Origin: Apophysomyces variabilis
Taxonomy: Eukaryota > Mucoromycota > Mucoromycetes > Mucorales > Mucoraceae
DNA: 64,000 nt
NCBI GenBank assembly: GCA_002749535.1
Contig: MZZL01000400.1
Location: 1 to 64,000 of the forward strand
Reading direction: 5' to 3'
Part shown: one piece after another, positions 11,957 through 24,237 of the stretch
Layout: each line of letters opens with the position of its first letter
Position numbering within the stretch: position 1 is the first letter of the stretch
The notes under the pieces: generated by a model
Seen by the model: only the letters and a program-made list of their open reading frames with translations
What the model was told of the DNA's origin: nothing
Databases searched by the model: none
Position numbers and translations under genes: made by a program

Positions 11957-12571
11957 ATAAATCAGGAATGATAACACATAAGGACAAAGATATGGCATAG
12001 ACATGGAAACTTTGCATAGGTTTGACAAAAATACGCGAAAGTGTGGGTATCTTAATCTTGGCTCTGCACGCCATTTTAAGGTTCCATTGATTTCCAACCA
12101 ATATTATCGTTCTTTAACTGATGCGCTTGTTTTTTATCTTTTTGTGTACGACTTTACCGAGTTCTTTTTCAATTTACTTTGACATGTTCTCCAATGACCA
12201 AGGATGTCGCCATCCATCGTCAGTCGAAAAATAAGAAAAGCGTGGATAACCAATCAAGAGCATAATTCCCGATGATGCAAGCGTTAGCTTCAATTTTGTG
12301 ATGCAGTCAAATTGTGAAATTGCACAATTGTGTGTCCGAATGGTGCGTTATCATCTTTCAAAGGTTGTACAAGGATAGTGCAAGTGAGATAACTTTCCCG
12401 AGATGTGGATCTCATCCCTTTTATTTCATATCCAAAGATGGCGACATCCTTTGTGCAAACTACAGAATCCTTTTTTTTTTTTTTTCATAAAAAGCTCGTC
12501 ATGTTATTGTGTTTTTTCTTTTCTATCCAACCGTGTATCTCACACTGCTCTCTTTTCTCTCTAAATTGCAC
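11957..12571. other. intergenic between CTU1 and the permease
   Basis: No exons recognised. It contains a T-tract at about 12472-12485 and pyrimidine-rich sequence just before the permease start, probably the 5' untranslated region and promoter of that gene. Confidence 0.5.
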
Positions 12572-14479
12572 ATGGCATCCAAAGAGCAAATACAAGTATC
12601 GGTAAAAGACAAGGAGGCCTTATCTACCTCTGGTTTATCTATTGACGAGGAAAGCACCATAGCCAGCAGCTATGACGATAAACTCGAATGGACACCAGAA
12701 GAAGAAAGGGCTGTAGTGAATAAACTCGATATCCGTCTCATGTCGTTCGTCCTCTTAATGACGTTTGTTCTTAACATGGATCGCACCAATATATGTAAGC
12801 CATTAGCCTTTTTATCCACTCATTATTTGCTGCTATGGACGCGATATTCATTTATGAATCTCTTTTTTGAATGCCAATTAGCCAACGCAATCTCGGATGA
12901 TCTCGCGGCCGATCTAGGCTTTAATAATGACGGTGTGAATACCGGTACTTTGTGGTATTCCTTGGTCTTCACTATCTTCACGTTGCCTTCCAATGCCGTC
13001 GTCAAAAAGATAGGAGCACATCTGTGGATTCCGATTCTGATGAATTCTTGGGCTATTGTTACTTGGGCTCACGCACTGATTCATGTATGTGGATGCTTTA
13101 TAACTGTACTGGAAAGAAAAACTCACTGAGACTATTGGTTAAAGAACTTTGGTGGTTTTATGGCTGTTCGTGTATTGATTGGTTTGACAGAAGCTGGATT
13201 TATTCCGGCATGTCTAGCTTATCTCACCGGTTATTACAAAACCAACGAGTTGGCCACTCGTCTTTCCTGGTTTTGGGGTATTCAAGCGTTCGCATCCGCC
13301 TTCTCAGGTCTTATTTCGTTTGGTATCTTCCGGTTACGAGGTATAGCTGGGCTCGAAGGTTGGAAATGGCTCTTTCTGATCGATGGACTTGCCACACATC
13401 TGGTTGGAATCATCGCTTTGTGAGTATTGTTCTCCAGCGGGATGCAATAAAGACGATCATAAACAATGATGAAAAGGAAAGGTGACTGACCTATCATTTT
13501 TTTCACAGTTTCTATTTACCTTCATCGCCAGCAAAGACGGCTGGATTGCTTCGTGGTCAAGGATGGTTCACAGAACGTCAAGCAAAGATTGCAGTTACAC
13601 GCATTATTCGCGACGATCTTAGTAAAAAGGAACAAGATCGACCTATCACATGGACTGATGCTAAGTTAGCAGTCGTGGATACAAAGCTATGGACGCACCT
13701 AATTATTACTTTTGTGGGGTACGATGAACAAAGTGCCATTTTCAGACAAGGCTCAAATATCTTTCTTTTCCCCTTCGTCTTCTTGTAGTATGATGAGTCT
13801 GACACCCATCGGAACTTACTTGCCTACGATGATCAAAACTTCCGGTTTTTCAACGACAGATAGCAACCTTCTTACTGTTCCTTCGTTCTTCATCAATCTC
13901 ATCTTCTCTATTCTTATTGCCAAGAGTTCCGACTATTATGGTGAGGTGGCTCTTCATGCTTTGATCGGCACTCTCTGGAGTCTTATTGGCTTTATTGCTC
14001 TCGAATTCTTGCCTGACAACGCTGGTCGTTGGAGCTGGTATGGTGCTGCTCTTTTTACAGCATCTTCTCCATCATGGCACGGTATGCAGATTGCCTGGAT
14101 GTCTTCCAATATAGCACCCGTCGGAAAGCGCGCACTTGCTCTGGGAGCAGTCATTGGAGCGGCGAATATCAATGGTGTACCTGGTTCTCAGATTTACCGT
14201 ATGTAACATGTGGGAAGAATTGCCTGAAAATGGATACTAAATCCTTTTTGAATTACAGAGGATTCGGACGCTCCACGCTATCGTAGGGGTAATTGGATCA
14301 ATATCGGTCTCACCATTGCCACCATATTTCTCTTCCTTTTTCAACGCTTCCGCTATTCACTTACCAATGTATGGCGCGAGAAAAAATGGAATAACATGAA
14401 CGACGAAGAGCGAAAACGTTACTTGCAGACAACCAAGGATGTTGGAAGCAATAGATTGGATTTCCGTTTCAGACTATAA
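12572..14479 (+). CDS. MFS permease, DAL5/allantoate (anion:cation symporter) family
   Basis: Six exons: 12572-12794, 12882-13084, 13145-13419, 13509-13718, 13789-14198 and 14259-14479, giving 513 residues with all phases consistent. Diagnostic features are the N-terminal DRTNISNAISD after an acidic cytosolic head, GLTEAGFIPACLAYLTGYY, the SSNIAPVGKRALALGAVI block and the C-terminal APRYRRGNW, all typical of the fungal DAL5 group. About 12 membrane segments are expected. These carriers import organic anions such as allantoate, nicotinate, pantothenate or dipeptides with protons at the plasma membrane; the substrate cannot be set from sequence. Confidence 0.93.
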
Positions 14480-16229
14480 CATTACCCACTATTTACCGCT
14501 ACTGGTCATACTTTGATACATAAATCCCATTATATCATGTAGCATGTAATTACTTTATTTTGTTGTACAATACCTATGTAATAAAGCAACTTTATCTTCC
14601 CGGAATCCCTTTTTAGATTGTCATTTCCAGTTGCTCTCATTTATATGCATCCTTTTGTAACTGATGGAACGGGATAACGTCATCGACATTATAAGTCGTC
14701 ATCTAAGGAGTCAAACCGGTTAGCTGTAAATTGCACGTTGCTCAGTGCGGTTATTCTGGTATTAGAAGAGGATTATTTATAGCTGATCAAATCAACGAGG
14801 CTATATAGATGGTGAAGTCCTGATTTAAACGTACGAGATAACAAACTAGAGTATGAAACAAACTTCTTCCGTTTCCTTTTGTTTAAGAAAGATGGAAGGT
14901 TATAATCGTTTTCTTTACAGATTTCTTTAGTGCCATCGAAATACTTAAAGTACCATAAATGCATGCAAAAATTTGACAAACTAATAGCCGATAAACTAAT
15001 AGTTTATTACAAGCCAGTAATGGTATAAAATAAAACAGAAGTCTCCGCTGCGATGCTGCGCTTTAACAGCAGATTTCGTCAAGTTCACCTAAAGACCAAA
15101 TTTAGTAAGGTAACAGTTACACAAAAACTCCAAATGGATAAAAGGAAATCCTACTTACAGCTGTGATTTCAATAGTTCGTAAAAAGAAAAAGTATAGAGG
15201 TTAATTTTTGACAAAGCAGCAAAAACTATATTTGATATACTTACCAACAAATTGTTTCCAGAGCACAACAGAAACAAATACCCGCCAAGCAACCCTTCAC
15301 ACAGCCACCGCCTTTCAATCTGGTTTTCTTATTGTTAACAGTCTATTCTCCTGATAAATAGATCTTACCTCAGAGGGGATGACTCGCTGGTTTCTATCAT
15401 AAGGCAAGCAAAGTTTAGTACTGTCTGCAATTTGACTATATCAGCTTCTCTGTACCTGTCTGAGAGGCGTTTTGCGTGTTTTCTGTGATAGACATCGGCT
15501 CTGTAGTCGAGTAGGCATCAGGGGTTGTTGTGATCGCAGCGTTGTTTGTAGGTTGGCTACGTTATGATCAGAATCCATGAAGCTCGTCTTTTTTCTCATA
15601 TTTACAAACCTCATAATTTTAATCAAACTGAAGTTCAAGACAAAGAAATGTGTTTGTTCCTGGGTTATGCACTCTTTATATATCCGGTAGTCCGACATTA
15701 CACTAAAATATCATTTGACATGGCGGATGCAGGCGTAAATTTGATCACACACTGCGCATAACCATAACCATGACGATATTGGTATTCCGATATTCTTGGC
15801 TGTACTATTTTCTTGGCCAATCCAATGTCGTAACACTTTACCTACAAGTATTTTAAGTTGAAAATGACATGAGTTTAAATGTTTATTGGACGATCTGGAG
15901 TTAAACGATTCGAAAAGTTTGATTTCTTTGAAGATGAGCTGAAGGAGCGATATGAGACAAGATGAGCTGGTTTCTTGACTCAACTTGAGACTTTCCTTTT
16001 TTAAGGAAAACCGGAAGAGGATTTTTAGACGTTTGACATGAAACTACCTTAGGCGAATCTTTCTATCCCAATAGGATTCGGAGTGACTGATGCATTTGAA
16101 CAGCGGCTGTCTTTTACCGCTCAGCTAATAGCCACAGACTATGCGCCATAGTTACACACTGAAAAGACAAAATGCACTTTTCTCATTACAACCCAACTAC
16201 AGAGTCTCGTTTCGCAAAGGAGAATAATG
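14480..16229. other. gene-poor stretch, nothing recognised
   Basis: AT-rich sequence with stops in all frames and no motif-bearing exons. Pyrimidine-rich CAG/TAG sites suggest scattered remnants of spliced sequence, but nothing could be joined into a model. It marks the start of the transposon-rich interval that continues to about 24 kb. Confidence 0.4.
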
Positions 16230-16745
16230 GAACTACACTTCAATGTCATAACTGGATGGAAAGTTGCAACCGTTGATTTTGAGAAAACCGACGTTTTCAT
16301 TGATGAAGCTGGAATTCATCCACAAATGATGAGAGAGTGCGCATAGTCAAAGTTGGAGCGCCAGCAAATGTGAATGTACCCAACCAAAAAGGTGTAAATA
16401 TGAGTATCACTGAGCCATTGAAAAAGAGTTATACCAGTTGTAAAAACAAATTAATTAAGGGAGGGACGACGCCTTACCATATCATCAGGTTTATCGAAGC
16501 TGTCATGGATATTCTTGACAAATACGATAAAGGATCCTTTCATTGTCATGGATAATTGTAGAATTCATCACTCTCGCTTTGTTGTGGATACTACAAATGC
16601 ACGAGGATGTAAGCCTTTGTTTATGCCACCTCGTTCGCCTTCTTTAAATCCCGTCGACGAATTCTAGTCTAAAATCGAGAGGAATATTAAGAGGAAGCCG
16701 TTGGATGAAGCAGATGCGTTCACTTCCTCATATTGCTGAAGACCG
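16230..16745 (+). pseudogene. Tc1/IS630-like transposase relic, copy 1
   Basis: Broken DDE transposase. The first catalytic-Asp block reads FIDEAG (about 16293), the second MDNCRIHHSRF (about 16548). The third reads PPRSPSLNPVDEF, followed by an in-frame TAG where the family has Trp, then SKIERNIKRKPLDEA. The blocks are in different frames and separated by stops, so the copy is dead. Only the C-terminal two-thirds of a typical transposase is detectable. Confidence 0.8.
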
Positions 16746-17689
16746 TCACTGTAGAGGACTGCATAGTATCAATCAAATACTCCGAATCCTATTGGGATAA
16801 ATGTCTTTCAAGGGAGATTGGCTTGAGCTAGTCTCATGTATGCTGCATGATCGCAAGTCAAGCGGTGTGTCATCGGCTACTTTTATATAGTCGCATCTAG
16901 CAAATTCACTTGGCACACTTTGGAAACTGGGTTTGACGCTACCAAATCACGTTCATTATGCTTTTCTATGTTCAAAGGATAAAAGGCGCCACAGACGGAG
17001 TTCCATTGATTTTGTGGCGTGTATTCCGTAACTAGGCTCTTGGCAAAATCTTTAAAAATAGTAGTGCTTTTTGCAGACCGGGATTGAAGTTTTTGCGGAA
17101 TACAAAAAATAATTTTGCTTGATTGGTTGAAATATTTGCGGTTCCGATGTTGCTGCATGTTGTCCAAAGATAGATGCCCCTAAAAAGGATGTTCCTAGCT
17201 ATAGTTTAAAGTACAAAGGTAAATTTGTCAATGCCTTGCTATGATCCAATTGGAAAAAATAGCTTGTGTTTTATTTGGTTTCCCTGAAAAGTCATAACAT
17301 CTTCATTCATTTTTAGTATTAGCCTTCTTGACTCTTTCGTGCATATGCATGCGATTTCGATCCTCTGTTAACATTATGTTGACTGTGCAACTTGGGAAAC
17401 GATTCCATATACTTTAGAGTAATAAACTTGTACACTTGTTGTCTCGAAGCTGCATCTTATCAAGCAAACGGCACCATTTGCTACGTTTACCCCAAAAAGA
17501 AATACCTCGTACGTAGCCCTAGCTTTCAAGGAAACGTATCGACTTTCTAACGTCATATGAATAACAATACATGATTTTGCAACATATAATGCTCTCATGG
17601 TTTCATTAATTGATTCATGCTATTAATTATAATGACATTAAGTTTTATCTTTCAAAGTCATTGACTTTGTCAACGTACGAGCAACTACT
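16746..17689. other. intergenic with transposon-end-like segment
   Basis: No gene seen. Positions about 17065-17145 match the reverse complement of about 23036-23115 at high identity (annotated separately). The rest is AT-rich with no recognisable content. Confidence 0.4.
17065..17145 (-). repeat. 80-bp inverted-copy repeat, arm 1
   Basis: The reverse complement of this stretch and the plus strand at 23036-23115 share CCGCAAATATTT, CCAATCA, ATTCCGCAAAAACTT and a trailing TCTG in order, roughly 85% identical over about 70 bp. Each copy lies 100-350 bp downstream of a Tc1-like transposase relic, so terminal inverted repeats of that family, or a derived MITE, are the likely source. Confidence 0.6.
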
Positions 17690-18820
17690 GGTCAACCAGA
17701 CGAATCCATATCTAGTAGCAGTCATTGTTCGAACGACATCTCCGGTTCCACGGAACTTGAGACATCGAATGACAACAATTTCCCTATCCACGCGACTACC
17801 CCAACATTAACGCTTTATAACATGACGCGTCCCTTCATTGATAAGGCGACGTGTTGTCCCTTTTCATCCTTTCTTTTGGCTTTATGTTTTACTGCAGTTT
17901 CGATCAAGCGATCTATTGATACCTTTGTCAATCTGATGTGTCAAAAGATTACCTGGTAAGTAAAAGCGCACAGACATAAGAAGGTTATCTAACCGCATGA
18001 TTCTAGTATGCTAGACCAATCTTCCATGTATAAAATCAGAAGAGTACAGAATGACATGCTGGACTCTCAACAGAAAGGTAATTTTGTACTACTACAACAA
18101 TTATCATTTATTAGCATTAATTCTTCCCAGAATATACACACATTTTTGGAAAAAAAAGTATGCACAAGGCATCTTTCAAGAGAAGCATTGGGTGAAACAA
18201 GGTACGACAAGATTGAATGTTGTTATTATGCAGCCATATAATCTCAGGACACAATAGCTCTTGGACAACCTATTACAAATGCCTCTCATTGTACACTCTG
18301 TTCTGATCAATTGCAGCAAATATCCGTCTCTGACAACAAGGACAACATACACTTCCGGGCATCCAAACATGGGGTGATTTCGGACAGATGAAATCCGACA
18401 AAGCGGTAAGGCAATAAACCAGACAAAATGCTATCATGATTCCTAACTTTGAGCCTTTTATACTCTAACGGCGCAGGCAAGCAACACATTCTCTATTGGG
18501 TAGGTGGATGGACTTCTTGTGCCGGAAGTAAGATTCCCGGACTTCTTTTCTTTTGTGCTCACGCCCATCCGGGTGCTGGGATACTCTTCGGGGTAAATAG
18601 AAGACACCAATCCTACCACTCCCGTTTACTAACCATGAACTATCTTTCACGCTACTCGAATGAATTTTTGCGCCCACTGGAGGATCAAGTTGATGTAAGT
18701 AAAATGTACTGCTTGCATAAATCATTCACTAATGACGAATATTGTCTTATCCTTTAGCGCAAAGTTGGTTTTTTCATCGACGCAAAATTTGTTTCAAACT
18801 AGCGCAGAATATAGTTTAAA
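17690..18820 (+). repeat. unnamed dispersed repeat, copy 1 (most complete)
   Basis: About 1.1 kb, alignable along its length with 33690-34745 and, over its last 230 bp, with 22085-22320 on the opposite strand. Shared landmarks are ACAACAATTTCCCTAT, CCCCAACATTAAC, ATGACGCGTC, a GAGAAGCATT...AAACAAGGTACGACAA block, TCTAACGGCG and TTGATGTAAGTAAAAT. Short coding-like pieces occur on the plus strand (around 18463-18696), broken by stops, with intron-like GTAAGT...AG borders. It looks like the remains of an intron-containing gene, probably from a transposable element, whose family I cannot name. Confidence 0.65.
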
Positions 18821-18859
18821 GTTTTATTGTTTAAATATATAACCGTGAGTGTTGAGTCT

Positions 18860-19467
18860 TAACATGTCCACCTGGTTCGATCACAGAGAAAAAGAGATAA
18901 TAAAACCCTTGCGGGCAAAGGGAAAAAAAAGAAAAGGCAAAAAGGTCAGGTTAAGTGGGTAAGGAAATAAAGAAGAATGGGAAACAGAAATAAAGGAAGA
19001 CTGGAAAGAAGAAGTCAGAAATCAAGGACAAGAGAGAGGAGAAAAAGAGAACGCGTCTATGGGAGGGTGGATGGGCGCGATATCCAGAGGAGGAAGTCGT
19101 TGGTAGGAGTGCGCTTCGCAAGAGAATTGGATAGCAATGTGCCTGGTGTATGGCAGAGCTGATCGAGGTGGAGAAGCAGGGTGGAAAGGGTAGGCCAAAT
19201 GGTCTGCCAGTAGGCGATGGTACGCGGCTGTCCGGGCTGGGAGGTGGGCAGTTGGTTTAGAATGAAAGAGATCGGATCTAACACCACTACCGGGACTTCC
19301 AGAAGACGGTGGGTTTCGAGACAGACAAGAGCGTGTTGGCGGCTGAGATTGGCAGCGTCTTGACAGTTCCGGCATTGCCACGGTTTACCACCGGGCTTCC
19401 AGCATAGGCGCCATCGGATGCATTGGCTGCGTTCCTCTCTCGACGTCGGCAGCAAAATATAACTCAA
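18860..19467 (-). mobile_element. 5'-truncated LINE fragment (C-terminal end)
   Basis: The minus strand reads the end of a LINE polyprotein. A 136-codon frame from 19467 to 19057 has a C-x2-C-x9-H-x3-C finger (CRNCQDAANLSRQHALVC), followed by a hydrophobic C-terminal segment, the arrangement found after the reverse transcriptase in many fungal LINEs. The homology starts abruptly near 19455, so it is 5'-truncated as expected for target-primed insertion. No clear A-tail or target duplication could be delimited. Confidence 0.6.
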
Positions 19468-20303
19468 TAAACAGTACTTCTACAGTCGTTTTGGAAGAAT
19501 GGTGTAACATGAAGTGCTCCATGCATGTTGCTTTCTGTGTTGCAGAGACATAAACTCTGAATGCTTCCTGTGCGGGTGACTTCAATTGTGCAGTAGACTT
19601 TCCCTTATCGATTGCTGTAAACATCTTGACGTTATTAACCAGCGTGACTATGCGCATTGCATCTTGCTTCTTATCTAACCTGTCTGGGAATATATAACGC
19701 CTATGTATTACTTATGAAATTGCAACAGAGAAACTTACATCAATGCAGTGCTTGTTAATCATACCATTATATTTAACGCCAAGATGTTCTATGAATTAAT
19801 ATACCTGTATTCGTACTGATACTTGGATTTCTGGTTTAAGTTCGTACAATCTGTAGGTAGGTCAGGGAATCCACAAGGCAGTACGGGACAAGTTGGGGCC
19901 ATGCATAGATGCTTTAGGGATGGCAAAATGACAAGAGATGATATTAAAATCTATGACTAGGACCTCATATGCCTTGGTGTTGATCCCTGTCCCTTTTAAC
20001 GCTTATATTCAGGGATTTTTATTATGCAATCAGTGTATTCTAACATATAGAAGGCCTTCGGTTAATGATTGTAAATGTACCTATGTTGGTGATTTACGAA
20101 GACCTGTTGCACTTAGATGAAATGTGGCACGCATCGGGGGAACAATGCAATGTAGTGGAATTATCGCTCCTGCTGTACATGTATCGTTACTACCACTTCG
20201 TTTAAATCTACTCTTGTTTCTCAAAGCGTACACGAAAAGCGTATGTCTGGTTATGCTGGAATTATATGGAATTTGAATGGATCTTGATGTGTTTACCAAC
20301 TGA
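19468..20303. other. intergenic, nothing recognised
   Basis: AT-rich, no exon, RNA gene or shared repeat found between the LINE fragment and the solo LTR. Confidence 0.4.
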
Positions 20304-20608
20304 TGCAGCAGTACATGCCACAGATATGTCTCTATGACCTTATCTGTGGATTGGCCTGTATAAGCGACGAATAAGATAACCATCTTTTGTACTTCATTTA
20401 TTTGTAAATATACTTTCCGCACACAGTCCTCATATATAAAGACGGTTCCTGAAATCTCAGGATCCTCACGTTTGTGAGACCCTCAAAATGTTTCCTACCA
20501 TTCCAGACACGCATCCCTCCACAGCGCTTCCTTGACCTCACCCTTTATACTTACGTATCCGTTCTTCGTAAGTAGATAGCGACGTCTGCCATAGGCTGTG
20601 CTATTACA
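20304..20608 (+). mobile_element. solo LTR, copy 2, with perfect 5-bp target duplication
   Basis: A 305-bp element beginning TGCAGCA and ending ATTACA (TG...CA ends). It is flanked by identical ACTGA at 20299-20303 and 20609-20613. It shares all landmarks with the copies at 431-721 and 55604-55909, including TATATAAA at about 20433, CTCAGGATCCTCACG and the GTTCTTCGTAAGTAGATAGCGACGT-type 3' block. Five-bp duplications and a promoter-bearing LTR are typical of Ty3/Ty1-type retrotransposons; no internal region is adjacent. Confidence 0.85.
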
Positions 20609-22084
20609 ACTGATGTGGTAAGAAGAAATAACGACGGTACTTGGTCAGTACGTAACTTATTCTGTTCCTACTAGTATATATCCGTCAACTAAGAAGGTCA
20701 TCATTGATCAGATTCCTTATGATGGATAAGATAACGGCCTTTGACCGCGAAGCCCTCCTTGCTGATCCTGACCCAGTGAGGTACTTTTGACCACTGTTCG
20801 TGCCTTGTGCAACTGTCAGTGTAAATGAAAAAGCCATGCATCGATTATCCATAAGCCATATGAATTCAGACCTACCATTAATTCGTAAATTGCGCCATAG
20901 ATTGTTTGCAGCCATGTTAAGAAGGCATCGTTTACGTAAGCATTAACAGGTTAGATGATGGAGAAATGCTAATAAGTGCGGTAAACGTTAGATTGCTCCA
21001 GTGAGCAAGTATGGCGCGCTATTTAGAAGAGAATAACAATACATCCGCTGTTGTTTGAACAATCAAGACAAGTGGATCAAAGTGATATACGGAAACGCCG
21101 TAACCTTACATGAATCAGAATTGCATTGCATCCCATATATAGTACGTGAAGGAGCATGGACAACACTCAAAGCTAAGCAAACTGAAAGCATCCAAAAAAC
21201 CTTTGCAAACATGGAAGGGGGCGAATTTCGCTTCGTGCCCTATCATTGCTCATGACCAAAATCGACCTCTGCTGATTGAGCGAGCAAAGTGTGAGAACGC
21301 CATCAGTGATATTAAACAGGGAATTAAGAAAGACTGTTGAAATAGGAAGCAAAGAAAAGAGAACTGCGTTCTTTGAAGATATATGGCGACACCGACAATT
21401 ATAGCTGTGGAGCATACAGAAAACCTTTGCAAGTGGGAATGGTCAAAGTTTCTTTTTGTTCTTATGTATTATGCTGTGATGGTCTGAAATGAATAGACAT
21501 TACAGTAGCTGTCTATTACAACAGCAATCTAAGCATCTACGAGTAGAAAAGCGAAACCTTCGAAATCACTGAGCTTTAAACTATCATGTACTAGATTAAT
21601 GCCGTCATCAATATGTCCCTTCTAACAATTTCAATTTGCTATTGACATATGAGCAAAACTGCTCAAAGGATCGAATTCATGCGAATATATTGAAAGATAG
21701 CAAATCGATAACCTTGAGACTCAGTATACCTGGAAATATCCTCAGCCTTATGAATAGGAGCCGTTATCCGTTGTCAAATGGCGCCCCTTGATGTGCTCAT
21801 AATTATCTATCTCAACCATTGTGGTAATTAAGCGAGCTGAAATTATATCCAGTTACAGTACCTTCATTTGCAACTTTAGAGTAATGCACCCTCTATCTTT
21901 TCTCAGCCAGTGGCTCTGGGGGCTTAGGATGCATTAACGATATAATGATGTCGAAATTGCTGCCAAGATTGTATTTGTCTTGGGCATTTTTTTTATACTG
22001 TAACCATCGCAAAAACCCCCTCTTTTTTTTTGTCATGCCATGCTGCGTTTCCATATACTGTTTATTGAACAATTTTTAATGCTA
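20609..22084. other. gene-poor stretch, nothing recognised
   Basis: Open frames here (for example 21055-21255 and 21146-21340) overlap in different frames without known motifs. A short imperfect duplication is visible: a 32-bp segment near 21188 (CATCCAAAAAACCTTTGCAA) recurs near 21412 (CATACAGAAAACCTTTGCAA). No gene is called. Confidence 0.4.
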
Positions 22085-22320
22085 CTCTAAATAAATTTTG
22101 CGTCCATGCAAAGATCAAAGTTTGCGCTAAAAGGGATAGAAATATGCGTCATTAGTAAATGGATTATGCGGGAAATATATTTTACTTACCTCAACTTGTC
22201 CCTTCCGTGGACACAAAATTTATTCGAGCAGCGTAAAAGAATGTTCATGGTTAGTAAATGGAAGGATACCTTGACATATTTTCTTTTTACTTACCCCCGA
22301 AGGGTAATCCTACCCAAAGG
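22085..22320 (-). repeat. unnamed dispersed repeat, copy 3 (3' end only)
   Basis: The minus strand aligns with 18590-18820. TTTACTAACCATGAAC, CGCTGCTCGAATAAATTTT, the donor-like AGGTAAGTAAAATAT, CATTTACTAATGACG, the acceptor-like TTTTAGCGCAAA and GACGCAAAATTT occur in the same order. It is only the 3' quarter of the unit seen at 17.7 and 33.7 kb, and joins GC-rich sequence (22300-22410) that is unlike its surroundings. Confidence 0.6.
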
Positions 22321-22619
22321 TAGGAGCCAGCCCCGCACCTGTATCGGTGGGAGCGGCGAGAGAGAGGCACGGCTTCCATGAGTGTCCGGTCGAAGGTAAC
22401 GCACTGCAGAGGACTTGGAAGCAGAAGATAATGTATAACACTGTGCATAAATAGACAACATTTATTTTTCACTTACCTAGTGGAGTGCAGGGAGCTTACT
22501 CACACAACCAAGGTGGTTCGGGACAGAGGTCATGCAGGCTAAAGGATACAGAAGAGGGACATCAGTCATTCTGTACATATGATCAATGCAAAGTACATAC
22601 CGGGGGGGGGGGTTTGGAT

Positions 22620-22953
22620 GACAGAGCCAAGGAATTGAAAAGATGTTGTCGCTTAGTATCTTGTCATAGATAATGTAACCATCCATACACCAGTCAAGGT
22701 TAAGCAGTTGGTCGAAGAAAGAGGATACAAATGTCTGTATCTTCCTCTCTACTCTCCCTTTTTCAACCCAATAAAAGAGTTTTGGGCCAAAGTGAAAGCT
22801 GGGGTAAGAAGGGAGCCCTTACGAGTTGACGATAACCTTCAAGAGCGTATTGTTCAAGCAGCGCGAAAAGTAAAGTGCTCAGACTGTCAAAGATGGATCA
22901 GACACTCTGAGAGGTTTTCCGTTAGATGCAAAAGTAGAAAGCCACTTCTTTAA
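22620..22953 (+). pseudogene. Tc1/IS630-like transposase relic, copy 2
   Basis: C-terminal part of a DDE transposase in one open frame: VIDNVTIHTPVKVKQLVEERG carries the second catalytic Asp. YLPLYSPFFNPIKEFWAKVK carries the third acidic site (K-E-F-W; the family usually has E-E-F-W). The frame ends at a stop at 22951-22953. The N-terminal half and first Asp are missing, so it is a fragment. Its sequence differs from copy 1 at 16.2 kb enough to be a separate lineage. Confidence 0.8.
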
Positions 22954-24237
22954 ATAGATTCGTCTTGCTGTGGTTTGAAATAAACTATCTCGGTAAATAG
23001 TGAATATAGACACGACTTTACGCAAAGAAGGGTAGTCTGACCGCAAATATTTTCATCCAATCATGCAAAAGCATTTTTTGGATTCCGCAAAAACTTGTAT
23101 CCCAGTCTGAAAATAAAAGATAGAAACGCGAAGACAAATAGGTAAAACAGAGTAAATTCACAGTCCAGTTGATGAATTGTTATCTACCATTGCTACAGTT
23201 TTGCCGACGTGACCGGCCAGGTTTCGTTGCTCCCTGATCCTCAGCGCCCCTGTGCCGAGATAAGTTGCGATGAATGAACGGATCTGGTGCCGTCCGTCGT
23301 TTTCACACTCCGAATATTATGCCCTGCATGAGATAGCATGGGCATATACTTTCTAAACAACGTTTTTGGATTATATTGCACGAATCATGTGAAACGTCAA
23401 ACCCAGTCTCTCCCTTTGCGGAGAGATTCTTTCCGTCTGACAGAAATTCTTGTGTGACCCTCAATTCTGTCTGCGAATCATAGCATTACCACACGTTTAC
23501 AGATTTTGTTTTTTGTTTGATGGGCGTCATAATTGTTATGGTTAGTAGCAAAACCAGACAAAACCTGGCCATACATCTATGCACGTGCTCAGAAAGCCTC
23601 TAGAAGAACGTACCGGTTCGTTTTTGGCATGACCAAGGCGTTTCGTACTCCTGCTACTGCTCTACTTTTCGTCACAGAAATCTCTTAGTTTAGTGCTTCA
23701 AAGAGCAAGGTAGATTATACCATGCAGCTTGCTTTAAGCTTCAATAGCGTTTCAGTGTCTCGACAACAATTAATCCCATATCTGCTTCATCATGTGAGGA
23801 GCCTGCTATTCGTAGCAAAAGCAGAATAGCTATAGAATGTATAATAATCGACATATTGGCTTGTGATATCTGTCGAAAAGCTGACGCTATTCTATGGTCG
23901 CTATCTTGTAGTAGACAATAGTCATTGTCCAATTATTGCACATGAGCGATTCCCACGATGGCTGAATGTTTTGCACGTTTCAAATAAGCTCAAAATTTCC
24001 CAGCCGATTGTGATAGAGCATTCGTTAATCGCTGAATGGCCTGGGGACGACCTGTTAACGTTGCTGCGCTTATTCATTTTTTGCTTCAATAAATGCGCCA
24101 TAGCAAGGTCTGGAAAGCCGCAGGTGCTCCAGCGAGACAATACAATATGAATAGGAAAGACAAGGAAGCAGAAGACGTTGAGTATGATATTAATATTATT
24201 GAAGCAAGGTATTTTGAGACTAAAAATTCCGTTGTGA
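22954..24237. other. intergenic with transposon-end-like segment
   Basis: Apart from the repeat arm at 23036-23115 nothing was recognised. The open frames at 23741-24150 overlap each other on both strands, lack motifs and are not called. Confidence 0.4.
23036..23115 (+). repeat. 80-bp inverted-copy repeat, arm 2
   Basis: Partner of 17065-17145 in opposite orientation (see that entry). It lies 83 bp after the stop of Tc1-like relic copy 2, the position expected for a transposon terminal region. Confidence 0.6.

Noticed and set aside
18860..18885. GGTTCGATC resembling a tRNA B box
   Set aside because: No A box, anticodon arm or acceptor-stem pairing could be built around it; similar GGTTCGA at about 32631 failed the same test.
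23741..24150. Overlapping frames on both strands suggesting a small gene
   Set aside because: No motif, no splice-supported extension, and mutually overlapping frames; composition not distinct from intergenic DNA.
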